Source: Drechslerella dactyloides
Lineage: Eukaryota; Ascomycota; Orbiliomycetes; Orbiliales; Orbiliaceae
DNA length: 64,000 nucleotides
Direction: 5' to 3'
Assembly: GCA_020064725.1 (NCBI GenBank)
Contig: JAGTWJ010000008.1
Location: forward strand, 1,116,001 to 1,180,000
A program made the position numbers and the translations under genes. Position 1 is the first letter of the stretch. The number at the start of each line of letters is the position of its first letter. The notes beneath the pieces are model-generated. The model saw nothing but the letters and a program-made list of their open reading frames with translations, made no database searches and was not told the DNA's origin. Of the stretch, positions 46,752-56,763 are shown piece by piece.

Positions 46752-48707
46752 CCGTGCCATTATCTCGCGCCATCCGCTACTGCCCCGCTGCCCCGCGCGT
46801 GCCCCTCCAGCGACCTGCTACCATCACGATCCGCACCTACACCACGACGAGATCATTCCAGAAGGCCGCAAAGCGAGATGAACCCGAAGATCCCAAAGAC
46901 TCGCAGTCTCCCGTCGCTCCGCAATTTGACAAGAAGACAACGGCCCGGTCTACGACAACCTCCAAATCCTCCCTCCGCCGTGCCGCCGCCGCCAATGATA
47001 GAAACAAGACATCCCAGTCCGGTGGCGACAGCGAAAGCAAGCTCCCCACGCAAGTCTGCACGGCGTACTGCACCGCCGAAAAGTACAACCTCACACAATG
47101 CGACTCCCTGCTAAAGTCCGGCGGATACGTTCCCGATCCGCTGTCCACGGGTCTCGGTAACGCGGTGATACACCTGCGGCTACCGCTGCCCCCACAAGCG
47201 GCTCGCCACTTCCCGAACGCCGGCGCTGATAGCTATGGCGACATCTTTGTCTTCCCGTCCGGGAATATAGTGTCGTGGGGCCTGCCGGAGGCGATCATCA
47301 CGTCTGTGGCCGCGCTGATACGGCCGGCGGCTGAGAGCCCGCATTCGACAACGGAGACGGAGACGCTGGAATTCGTCGAGGATCCCAGCCGGTCGACGAG
47401 CTTTCTGAGGGGCGACGTCATGATAATTGGCACGGGGACGAATAGGAAGCTAGAAGAGGACCATCACCTCCATCACCTGCTTCACGGTACGGGTGTCACC
47501 ACCTCGGAACCGCTATCGACCCTGTCGTCACCGGAGTGGAAGTCTGCCGAAATGCAACGGCAAGCAGCAGAGGAGGAAGAGAGCTCCCGCCGGCAAGCTA
47601 CTCCCACGGTGCTAGCCAAAATTGCATTCTCCTCCGGCCTCGCTAGATCGACCAAGCTGGCTGTCCTGGAGGAGCTACTCCAGAGCTACATCGAGTCGAC
47701 GTCCTCTATTCCCGCCCTGCTCAGTCGGGGCTCCCGTCTGCCGTTCACTCGCAACTTTATCCTACGCAAGACAGGCGAGCTGTTGAGCTTCCGCGCCAGG
47801 TTGAACCTATACTCGGAGCTGACGGACAACCTGCCGGATATCTTCTGGGACTCTCAGAAGGAGCTCGGGTTGGAAGGCTGCTATGAGAGCGTGGGGCGCG
47901 AGTTGGATGTCGGCGCGCGTATCAGACAGTTGAATGCCAAACTAGATTACGCGAGTGAAACGGCGGCGGTTTTGAGAGAGCAGCTGAGCGAGCGGCACGG
48001 GCTGGTATTGGAGTGGATGTGTGTATATCGTTCCTTCTCTCCGTTATCATTAGCCGACGGGTTATTCCGAGTTATGACGAACGCTGACATGGCTATCCAG
48101 GATCATCATCCTCATCACGATCGAAGTCCTGTTCGAGATTTTGCACCTGTGGAAAGATAGTAAGGCGGAGCAGCGCTGGGACGAGATCGAACGGGAGAAC
48201 CGACCGTCGCCAGCAGCGGGGTCCGAAGCACCATATACATCCCTTCCTCTTTCGTACCCATATCCATCACAACTACCACCGCAGCAGCATCACCAGCAGC
48301 ATATTCCCTATCAGCAGGCGCCCCATGACTATCATCGACACCACCAGCACGCTCACCCGCAAGTTCAGCCACACAGCCATCAACACCAACCGTACCGAGA
48401 ATACCATTCAGCATCTCCTCCACCGCAACCACCTCGATCGCCGCAGCCACCGCCGTCGAGGGACCCAGCAGCGAGAATGAACGATGTAGACGCTGCATTG
48501 GCGCTATTGGATGTCGTCATGGAAAGGCTCAGGGCCGAAGAAGAAGAGCTGCAGAAGAGGCAAGCGAAGCAGTGGAAAAGGGAGACCAATTGGCGCAGGA
48601 GGTATGAGAGACGTCAGCAATTCGAGAGGCGAGAAGAACAGAAGCACCAACAGGAGCAGGCGCCGTCGCCAGCGCAGCAGGAGACTGAAACTCCGGATAA
48701 GGATTAA
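46718..48707 (+). CDS. Mitochondrial DUF155/RMND1-type protein
   Basis: Exons 46718-48018 and 48101-48707 join in phase 2 (GTGTGT donor, ATCCAG acceptor), giving 635 aa. The N-terminus (MSVLRATRCLLTVPLSRAIR and beyond) is Arg/Ser-rich without acids for over 40 residues, a typical mitochondrial presequence. The DUF155 core starts near residue 112 with TAYCTAEKYNL and continues with GDIFVFPSGNIVSWGL and later LRKTGELLSFRARLNLYSEL. The splice creates the transmembrane segment LEWMIIILITIEVLFEIL (about 431-448), the usual C-terminal anchor. Relatives include human RMND1 and yeast Mrx10, inner-membrane proteins linked to mitochondrial translation. Unusually, about 185 residues follow the anchor: a His/Gln/Pro-rich stretch (HH, QQHHQQ, PHSHQHQ) and then a charged helical, coiled-coil-like segment. 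Family assignment is strong; the tail's job is unknown. Confidence 0.88.
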
Positions 48708-49349
48708 CTAACGACGTCCAATTGGAGTGAAGTTCAAAAGATAAGTTGTAGGACTGGTAACATATACCTAGAAGATACACGTCTTCGATCGAGACTAGAT
48801 AGACGGCGTTGCACAGACTCCACTTTGGATTAGAGTATTAATCTTCATTCACGATCATTGTATAAATGCCGGATCATGTTACCACTGTATATTAGCTGTA
48901 AATAGATCTCGTAAATAGATCTCTACACCATATTCCACTACTATGAAGGGGCGAAATTCATTCTTAAGATTAAAGAGTAGTATTCGTATTCTTTTGCAGG
49001 AGTTTGTCTACTGAAATATCGCGAGATCAATCTAATACATAGTGTAATGATGGAATGGGATATGTCGCCATATCACCGAAATGTAATGGTTACCAGTTTT
49101 CCAAGCCGCACCGGCGTGGTAAAACCGTCGAGCCAAACGAACAGACCCGAACCGAACCGAACCGAACCGAATACAAGCTATCCGGGGTATATAACCAGCG
49201 TACAAGACTCAGTCATTAGCAGCAGGCAAGTAGCCGCGCGACAGCAACTCGAGTTCGAACATTAGTAGTGATTGGAAAAACAAAAAAAATGAAAGTGAAA
49301 ATGGAAAGACCGGCATGGCAGCGCAGTCAGCAGCCATGATAGATCAACT
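48708..49349. other. Intergenic between convergent genes, 642 bp
   Basis: 3' regions of the RMND1-type gene (+) and arginase (-). AT-rich, with a duplicated GTAAATAGATCTC near 48898-48925 and a short ACCGA-type pentamer array near 49139-49171. No gene recognised. Confidence 0.6.
49139..49171 (+). repeat. CCGAA pentanucleotide microsatellite
   Basis: About five near-perfect copies of the pentamer CCGAA, with one imperfect copy at the left end. Noncoding, in the shared 3' region of the RMND1-type and arginase genes. Confidence 0.85.
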
Positions 49350-50421
49350 CTACAGCAGGCTCTCGCCGAGCGCGCAGCGGACCAAGCTGCACCCTGCCCG
49401 GACGGTCTCGGCCACCTCCCAGGTATCCGCGTTGCCTTCCTTCGCCAGGAGCTTCGGATTGACTTCGACGAGATCCATGCTGACCAGTCGGCCGGTTTCG
49501 TGGACGGCTTCGCAGATAAAGTCGCCTTCGCGGAGGGTCAGCCCGCCTCTAACGGGTGTTCCCGTGGATGGAGCGCTAGAAAACAGAAACACACATGTTA
49601 ACTCAACTCCCGTCCCGCAACAATGGGCATGATGTAACGCGTGACGAGGTGGATTGGACATACTGTGCGGGGTCGAGCGCGTCGACATCAAAGCTCAAGT
49701 GAATAGGTATGTCGTCGCCAATATACTCGAGCGCCATATCAACCACCCGTCCGATCCCATGGCGGTCGATATCGTGCATGGAAAACGCCTTGATCTTGTT
49801 CTCCCGCAGGATCTTCTTCTCCCCGCTGTCCACGTCGCGCAGGCCGATGTACACGAGTTTCGACGAGGGAATCATGTGCTCCTCCTTCAGCCAGCTGAAG
49901 ATGTCATGCTTGCACAGACCCGTCAGGAAGGCAACGGGCATGCCGTGCACGTTGCCGGAATCGGAGGTCTCGAACGTGTTGATGTCCGCGTGGGCGTCCA
50001 CCCAGATGACCGCCAGCGGCTTGTTGAGCCGCTCCCGGATCGCGCGGGCAACGCCGGAGATGCTGCCGATGGCAATGCTGTGGTCGCCGCCGAGTGTGAG
50101 GGCGAGCCTGCCGTCCTTGGCGTGCGCGTAGGTTTGTTCGTGCAGACGCTGGTTGACAGCGCTACAGGCGCGCGGACGCTTCATATTATCGACCGTCGGG
50201 TCTGATTCCGGGATGACATCGGCGTAGGTGTTGACTATGCCATCATAGTCAATTCTATAGGCGAGGTCGTCTTTGAGCTGCTTGAGCAGGCCGGCTTTGA
50301 TGAGAGAGTCTGGTCCAGCGTCGACGCCGGCCTTGCCTTGTCCCCCGCTAAAGGCGACGGCGGTGACGCCGATATGGTCGTTGGAGGGGAGGAAACGTGA
50401 AGCGACTAGCGTATCGGACAT
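49350..50421 (-). CDS. car1: Arginase
   Basis: Exons 50421-49664 and 49575-49350 join in phase 2 (GTATGT donor, TTTTCTAG acceptor), giving 327 aa, the usual arginase length. It hydrolyses L-arginine to ornithine and urea, the first step of arginine catabolism. All binuclear manganese ligands are visible: GGDHS (111-115, His114), DAHAD (142-146), and SFDVDALDP (Asp245 and Asp247). GNVHGMP (157-163) contributes to substrate binding. The splice falls within the conserved DALDPA-H-APSTGTPVRGG stretch and restores it. The protein starts MSDTLVASRFLPS with no obvious mitochondrial presequence, so it is probably cytosolic. Three HGATAR sites lie about 350-400 bp upstream, which fits nitrogen control by GATA factors. 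Confidence 0.96.
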
Positions 50422-52638
50422 GATGACTGCTGCTGTGGCCTGAGTATCTTCGAGTGAAAGAGGCGAGGAATGTCGGGTCCTATAACCGTACTTTTATGTC
50501 CGCGATGCTGTATCTATGTGCGCAAAACAGAGTTTAAGTAAGATTCACGAACAAAAATGGTGAATAAATAGCAAATCCACAAAACTCTGCGCTTTTGTCA
50601 AAAACGACGCAGATTATTATCATATGCAGTAAAATCCACAGTAGGGCCGGATATATCTGCAGCAGGGCCCTTTCGAGTAGCTGTTGTCGCCATCGCCAAC
50701 CTTCGGCTCATCGGGCGGTTGAGCTATCGCTCAGCAGCGTTCCCAGCTGCTAAACAAGGCTAGGCGACCCGAAGATAGCGCCCTGGCCGGAACTCATGCA
50801 TGTTGGTACGATAGCTATCTGCAGGTCGCAAGCTGGCCACATGCAGCTGCGCCTTGGCTGGCCATCGATCGCGGCAGCTGGCTCCAGCAGATGCGCCGTG
50901 GGGGCCAGCATGCAGCGCTCTGTAATGCATGCAGATATTTCTGCCAGATTCGCAAATGCAAAATTGATCTCACAAAAATATGCAGAACGCGAGCAGGAAT
51001 CAGATGCTTACGATTATTGCCGTAGATATCCGCCGATGAATAGATTTCGGATTTATGATCCGCTCGTGTTCGTCGTGGGGCCTTGCCTGAGGTGAGGTGT
51101 GTATACGGATGGCGTCCTTCTGGTACTCCTGGCGTTGAGCTTGTAGCTGATGTTCCCGTCCTCTTGCGGTTACTTTCACGCTGAAAGAGACTTGATAATG
51201 AAGATCGGAGAGGAAAAGTTGGAGAGAGGTCTTCCGCCAACGTTAAGGGACGGCATCGTCTTTATATACCCATTCCAGGGCAGTCTCACCCGTCGAATCC
51301 TTTGCACCAGGCGGGTAGCGGACGGTAGGATTGGCCAACCTCTAGCTCTCTCGAGCTATCCGTCTCGTCTTCCGTCGTTCGAGAGCTCGCTCATTCATGT
51401 ACTCCAGGCATTGTGCTAGTAAAGCCCTGCGGCTGGAGAAGGGTCTGTTCGCCGTCATGCGCATGCTGGAATGCCGAGTGAATAGTTTTCTGATGCCTGT
51501 CGGGAGCAGCTCTTAGAGGTGCAGGAGGTTTTAGATTTCGGTAGAAACTGTACTTAGCGGAAGTGGTCGAGGTATATATGAAGTAAGAATCGCGTGCACC
51601 TGAACTTAGGGGAAACGACGGCCGGGAGGTATTATAACGGGAAGATAATGTGTGTCAAGATTGCGTAAGAGCTCGCGACCTGGTCAGATGACGGCTCTAG
51701 TTGGAGTTATCGTCCGTACGGAGTAGTATTTTCTCGTCGTAGCGGTGCAAGTTGGCCTGCTTATCTGGATCCCTGTCGGGGCCCGATTCCGGGTTCGGAG
51801 AGCTGACGGGCGATGAGCAGATGGCGGTGGATGGAAAAGGAAGCTGCGATGCGAGGTTCCGATGGAGCCAAGATTGTAAAATATCGATCGAGGGAGGAGC
51901 TGCCAGGGCCCCGCCAACACGATCGATGCGCCGTTTTTCTTGAGATGAGATGAAGCCGGTCTCCGTCGAACCGATGCAGGGTCTGGATACAGATCCCAAG
52001 GCGGATTCAAACGATGTAGATGTCCAACATCCGGAGTCCCACGTGTGCTGTGCACAATCTCGATGCTTCGGATACCCTGGATTGCAATTGACATCGGACG
52101 TTGGCCGCAGCACGCTGCATCGCGCATCGGCGGGGTTAATTTGACTCAATGGTGCATTCGGAACTCCCCGGCAGGGCCATTTGTCAGTTGGCATGATTCA
52201 CGTCGCACAAGCATCTAAAGGTATCTTGATGATTACTTAATTGAATGGCCATTTGGAAATCTGAACAGTCAAGCTTGAGTAAAGGACGGGTCTTGGAGTG
52301 GCCTCGGGATTCCTGGTTTCGAAGACAGTGGCGTTGGTGGCGGTGGGCCTCGGCTGTGGCTTGCTTCATCGCGGTGCAGTGCGAAGAAAAATTGCTGTTG
52401 CATTTTAGTACAAGCAACAACAAACCTCAACCTGATTCATCTCGAGATATCTCCTCCCCGCCGCGCCGCGGCTCTCGACTATTCAGCGTCGGCCAGACAT
52501 ACGAGCAGGTGTACGAAGCTACCATCGCATACCCGTTCTTTGGCTCTTACCGCATTGCTCGCCCTGCGCCCCCTCCCCTCGCTGTCGCTGCTCGTCCGAC
52601 ACCCCGCCGCCCCGCTCCTCTCCCTGCAGCTTTTCAAA
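50422..52638. other. 2.2-kb intergenic region between divergent genes
   Basis: Holds the promoters of arginase (-) and the pseudouridine synthase (+). GATA sites cluster near 50773-50820. Short frames on both strands (for example 50815-51240 and 51684-52194) have no domain and are probably chance. The last about 150 bp before 52639 are pyrimidine-rich, as in many fungal core promoters. Confidence 0.6.
50773..50820. promoter_or_regulatory. Cluster of three HGATAR sites upstream of arginase
   Basis: AGATAG at 50773-50778, then a head-to-head pair CGATAG/CTATCT at 50809-50820. HGATAR is the binding core of AreA-type GATA activators of nitrogen-source genes in filamentous fungi. The position, roughly 350-400 bp before the arginase start, is suitable. 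Occupancy is not shown by sequence. Confidence 0.45.
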
Positions 52639-54465
52639 ATGACAGCCGACGGCGCCAACGGAGAACCCGGTAGCTTTGCCAGCCCGCCGGAGGTCGCGAT
52701 CCCCCCGGCTTCGCCGTCCATCCCGCCATGGTACTTCGAGGGCGGTTTCCGGCGCGTAAAGCCGTACCATTACACATACAATACATACTGCAAGGAGCGC
52801 TGGCGCAACAAGACCATCTATGACATATACGCCAATGAGTTCCGTGACCGGCCACAAGAGTACTACGTTCGTGAGCAAGGCCTTCCTCCATCTTGCCCAC
52901 TTGCTCTTTAGACGATTCGGATAAAAAAGTGCGGTGTCTGATACTTCCGTAACTTGCGCATATATAGAGGAACGCCGTCTTGACGGGCATGATTTCGGTT
53001 AATGGCAAGCCCACGGACTCCCTCGACCAGGTCATCCGGAATGGGGATATAGTGACACACACGTTACACCGCCACGAACCTCCCGTGACGGATAAACCCG
53101 TCACGATCGTCTGCGAAACTGACGATATGATCGTTATCAATAAACCTGCGGGTATGCCCGTCCACCCGGCCGGCAGGTATCACTATAATAGCGTCGTTGA
53201 GATCATGCGCTTCGAGCGCGGCGGGTGGAATCCCATGCGTATGGTGCCTGTTATACCTTCCGTTGCTCTATTGGCCTCGAGACGGCAGCACAACAGAAGG
53301 ATGCTAAGGTCGTTCATGGATGGTGTACATGCACAGCGTGTAACCGGTTGGACAGGTTGACCTCGGGCCTCATGTTTATCGCAAAGACAAAAGAATCATC
53401 AAAGAGCATGATGCTGCAACTGCAGACGCGGACGATCAAGAAGGAGTATGTCGCCATGGTGAAGGGCGAATTTCCTGAGTATGTGCATGCTATCTCACCG
53501 TCGCTTTGCGCGCTGTACCCTGTCCTCGATTTCTAACTATGCGGTGTATCACTAGGGGCGACGTGGTTGTCGAGCAGCCCATCTTGGCAATATCACCAAA
53601 ACTGGGCCTGAACCGCGTCAGAGCGAACGGAAAGCACGCTAAAACACTCTTCCGGCGGATGTCGTACAACCCTGCGAAAGACTACAGCGTCGTTCAGTGT
53701 CTGCCGTTCACGGGTCGGACGCACCAAATCCGAGTGCACCTCCAGTTCCTCGGTCATCCAATCGCCAACGACCCGGTATGCATGTGTACGTCTGCCTAAA
53801 GCTATGTATGAACCACCTAACGATTATATAGATATACTGTAACAGAAAAGTCTTCGGCCCGAACCTCGGCATCGGCGGCGAGGGCGACGACGAAGACATC
53901 ATCACGCGGCTATCTCGCATGGGCAAAGAGGAGGTCGCCGAAGCGATAGCCTACCACGACGAACTAGTGTACGTTCACCCCATCTCATCCATTTCGCCAT
54001 ACACGTGTGCTCATCTCCTAACCTCGTTCTCGCGGCTGCTACGTATATAGCGCGGACTATGAAAAACGCAAAGCAGAGCGCATGTCCGGCGAGACCTGCG
54101 CCATCTGCGACACGCCACTATACACAGACCCCGGCGCACACGAGCTAGGCATCTACCTCCACGCGAAGAAATACAACTGCGTCGAAGGGAAATGGTCCTA
54201 CGAGACCCCATTGCCAGACTGGGCGCTACCCAAAGACGGCGATATCGTCAGCGAGGTTCCGCTGCTGGAAACGCTAGATCTGCCGCTCGTCAAGAAGGAC
54301 AAGGAAAGTGAGGATCTGAAGACTAGTTTGGATGGAAATGTAGGCGAGGACGAGAGTAAACCTGAGGAGAAAGAGGTGGCGCCGCCGAAGGAGATAACGG
54401 AGCAGGAGTTGGAGTACTTGCGTATCGGTGGGGACGAGGAAGAGACTGCTGCAGTTGCGCAATAG
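52639..54465 (+). CDS. RluA-family RNA pseudouridine synthase (Pus8/Pus9 type)
   Basis: Six exons: 52639-52866, 52968-53238, 53337-53478, 53556-53775, 53832-53968 and 54051-54465, all phase-consistent, giving 470 aa. The first donor is GTTCGT, less usual. An S4-like RNA-binding segment (about 78-108, TGMISVNGKPTDSLD) precedes the catalytic domain. The join of exons 2 and 3 rebuilds NPMPCNRLDRLTSGLMF with catalytic Asp172. Further motifs are IVINKPAGMPVHPAGRYHY and LPFTGRTHQIRVHLQFLGHP. Relatives in yeast (Rib2/Pus8, Pus9) make pseudouridine at tRNA position 32 in cytosol and mitochondria. No deaminase domain is present, unlike Rib2. A Cys pair (CAICDTPLY, with a later YNC) lies near residue 345, followed by an acidic tail. 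The start is an ATG in strong context (CAAAATGAC). Confidence 0.92.
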
Positions 54466-54803
54466 ACTTCTCTCATTTTGGACAGAAAGTTTTGCATGAA
54501 TTGGCGTCTGGGGGGTGTACCACCGGGTCCGCAGATTAGCTTGGGTCAGTCTACCAGCAGCGTCAGCACCTAGCTATATCACCACAATAGACAGATCTAC
54601 GGATGAAGTTTCGAAGATGGCTGTAGTCATAAAATTAGGTAGTGCGATAATACCTCTATACACGCACTCCCAAGGTGGTACACCTCTAACTTTTATAATA
54701 TACACGCTAAATATCAAATCGTGGGACTCCTAAGGGTATGCTGACGTCGAAATATAGCCTGCGGGCCAAAATAAAGGCGTCTCCAAAACGCCCATCAATA
54801 TTC
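54466..54803. other. Intergenic between convergent genes, 338 bp
   Basis: Shared 3' region of the pseudouridine synthase and Dbp8 genes. AT-rich, no gene. Confidence 0.65.
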
Positions 54804-56422
54804 TCACCGCGCCCGCTTCCTCTCCTCACTATCCGCGGCCTCCAATCGTCGCTTCCCAAACTTCCTCCGGCCCCACTCGTCTCTCCCGTCCTCAATATTG
54901 ATTTGCGCCATCACCTGCGCATCACCCACCTTCTTCAAGTTCTCCCTCACCACCCGTCCCTCCAAACTCACGCCTTCCTCAGTGTACTCTTCCATCTTAC
55001 TCCCCGTGCGCTCCTCGATCGCCTGGACCAACAATATCGAATGCTCGTCCACAAACGTCACGCTCTCGCCCTTCTTCCCCGCGCGGGCCGTCCGCCCGAT
55101 CCGGTGGATGTAGTCGTCCGGGTCCTTCGGCACATCGTAGTTAATCACCATCTCAACTTCGGGAATGTCGAGGCCGCGAGAAGCGACGTCCGTCGCGATG
55201 AGGATCCGTGCGGCGCCCGCGCGGAAGCGGCCGAGGCTGTTGATCCGCTCGCCCTGGCTTAGCGAGGAGTGCAGCGCCGTCACGCGCTGCCCGAGGGTTT
55301 TCAGCGTGTAGGTTATGAGGTGCGCTGTCGCTTTGCGGTTGGTGAAGACTATTGTCGACTTGTTCGAGTTGAGGGGCGTGGAGACGAGGGTGTACAGGAA
55401 GGCGAGGTGGACGTAGCCTGGCATGAAGATGTACGTCTGATGGAGCGTCGGCGGGACCGCGATGCTATAACATACACACACGGATGTCAGCATTGAACGA
55501 GCGAACGTATTGATACGAATGGGATATGTCGCTGACCTGTCGGTATCGATCTCGCTCACGAATACCTCTCTACCCCCTTTCTCCTTCGCCCGCCCTTCAC
55601 CCTCCTTCAAAGCCAAAACGCTCTCCATCACCGTCGCCGTAAACAGCAGCGTCTGCCTCGCCGGCCGCCCACCCTTCACATCACCATACTGGTCCGGCAC
55701 GACGGACAAACACTGCACTAGCTCCTCCGCGAAACTTTCCTCCAGCAATCGATCCGCTTCGTCCAGCACTACAACGCGAACGCGCCGTAGACCCGCGATG
55801 GTGTCCTCTCCCGACGAGCGGATATGGTCCGCCAGGCGGCCGGGCGTGGCGATGACGACGTGTGGCCGCTGCGCGAGCGCGAGAGCTTGCTTGCGCATGT
55901 CGATGCCGCCGATGACGAGGCAGAGCTTGAGGTTTTGCGGGGCGCCGAGGGCGGTGAATTGTTCGGCGAGCTGGAGGGCGAGTTCTCTGTATATCACCAT
56001 GCTTCATTAGCATATTCCATACCGTATAATATGATACACATGCACAGGTATCCTGTACGCTGTGACATTGCGAAGAACGGGTGGGAGAAAGTGTGTATCG
56101 ATGAGACGTACCGAGTCGGCGTGAGCACCAGCGCGAATACCCCGAACGGGTCCTGCGCCCACATCTGCAGTATCGGAACAGCAAAGGCAACAGTCTTGCC
56201 AGATCCCGTGCGCGAGCCGCCGATGCAATTTTTACCTAGCAGACGCACATTGAATCAGCATCGCAGCTCCAGACGACCAGCGCGGACCGCAAAAGAGAGC
56301 GAACCTTTCAGGATTTCGGGGATGCAGGCGGCTTGGATGGGCGTCGGCCGTTTGATGGCCATAGCGGCGAGAGAGGTGACGAGCCATGGCTTGACACCGA
56401 GAGTTGAGAAGTCCGTCGTCAT
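54804..56422 (-). CDS. dbp8: DEAD-box ATP-dependent RNA helicase Dbp8
   Basis: Four exons, 56422-56305, 56235-56112, 55986-55537 and 55464-54804, phases consistent, giving 450 aa (yeast Dbp8 is of similar length). Motifs in order: Q motif (LGVKPWLVTSL...RPTPIQAACIP, about 8-35), Walker A SRTGSGKT (47-54), the PTRELALQL segment rebuilt by splicing, TPGRLADHI, VLDEADRLL, TAT in FTATV, then in the C-terminal RecA fold TNRKATAHLI, ATDVASRGLDIPEVE and HRIGRTARAG. Dbp8 acts in the nucleolus in small-subunit rRNA processing, with Esf2 as activator in yeast. The C-terminus is short and basic (GRRKFGKRRLEAADSEERKR). Assignment to Dbp8 among the DEAD-box subfamilies rests on overall length and the short termini plus TAT motif. 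Confidence 0.92.
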
Positions 56423-56763
56423 TGTCGATAACGAGTGTGAATCTGGAGAAATAGTTTGCTGCTGTCGCAAAATTACAATTTTGGGTTAAGAGTGCGGCAG
56501 ATTCGGCTACATTGACTAAAGTGCCTCACTGCGGCCATGCGGCGTCCACGCGACACAATTTAAGCTAACGACCAGGTAATTCGTGAAATTTCATGATTTC
56601 GACGCATTAACATGCTATTATAATTACGCTTGTACCGGCCGCTGGTCTACCACACTGTTCAAAATATCCAAACAGGCTATTCTATCAAGTTCCGTCATAC
56701 CCTTCACAAAATAATACTGGTACAAAGACGAAGAACCACACACGAAAATGTACTCATGCATCG
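56423..56763. other. Intergenic, 341 bp
   Basis: Dbp8 promoter and 3' region of IRS4, both minus strand. No element recognised beyond AT-rich stretches. Confidence 0.65.

Noticed and set aside
49139..49171. Telomere-like repeat
   Set aside because: The unit is a pentamer (CCGAA), not the fungal telomere hexamer TTAGGG, and is only about five copies long inside a gene-rich area.
52540..52638. 33-residue N-terminal extension of the pseudouridine synthase, resembling a mitochondrial presequence
   Set aside because: The extension would need a TTG start. The ATG at 52639 has a strong context, so dual targeting is not supported.
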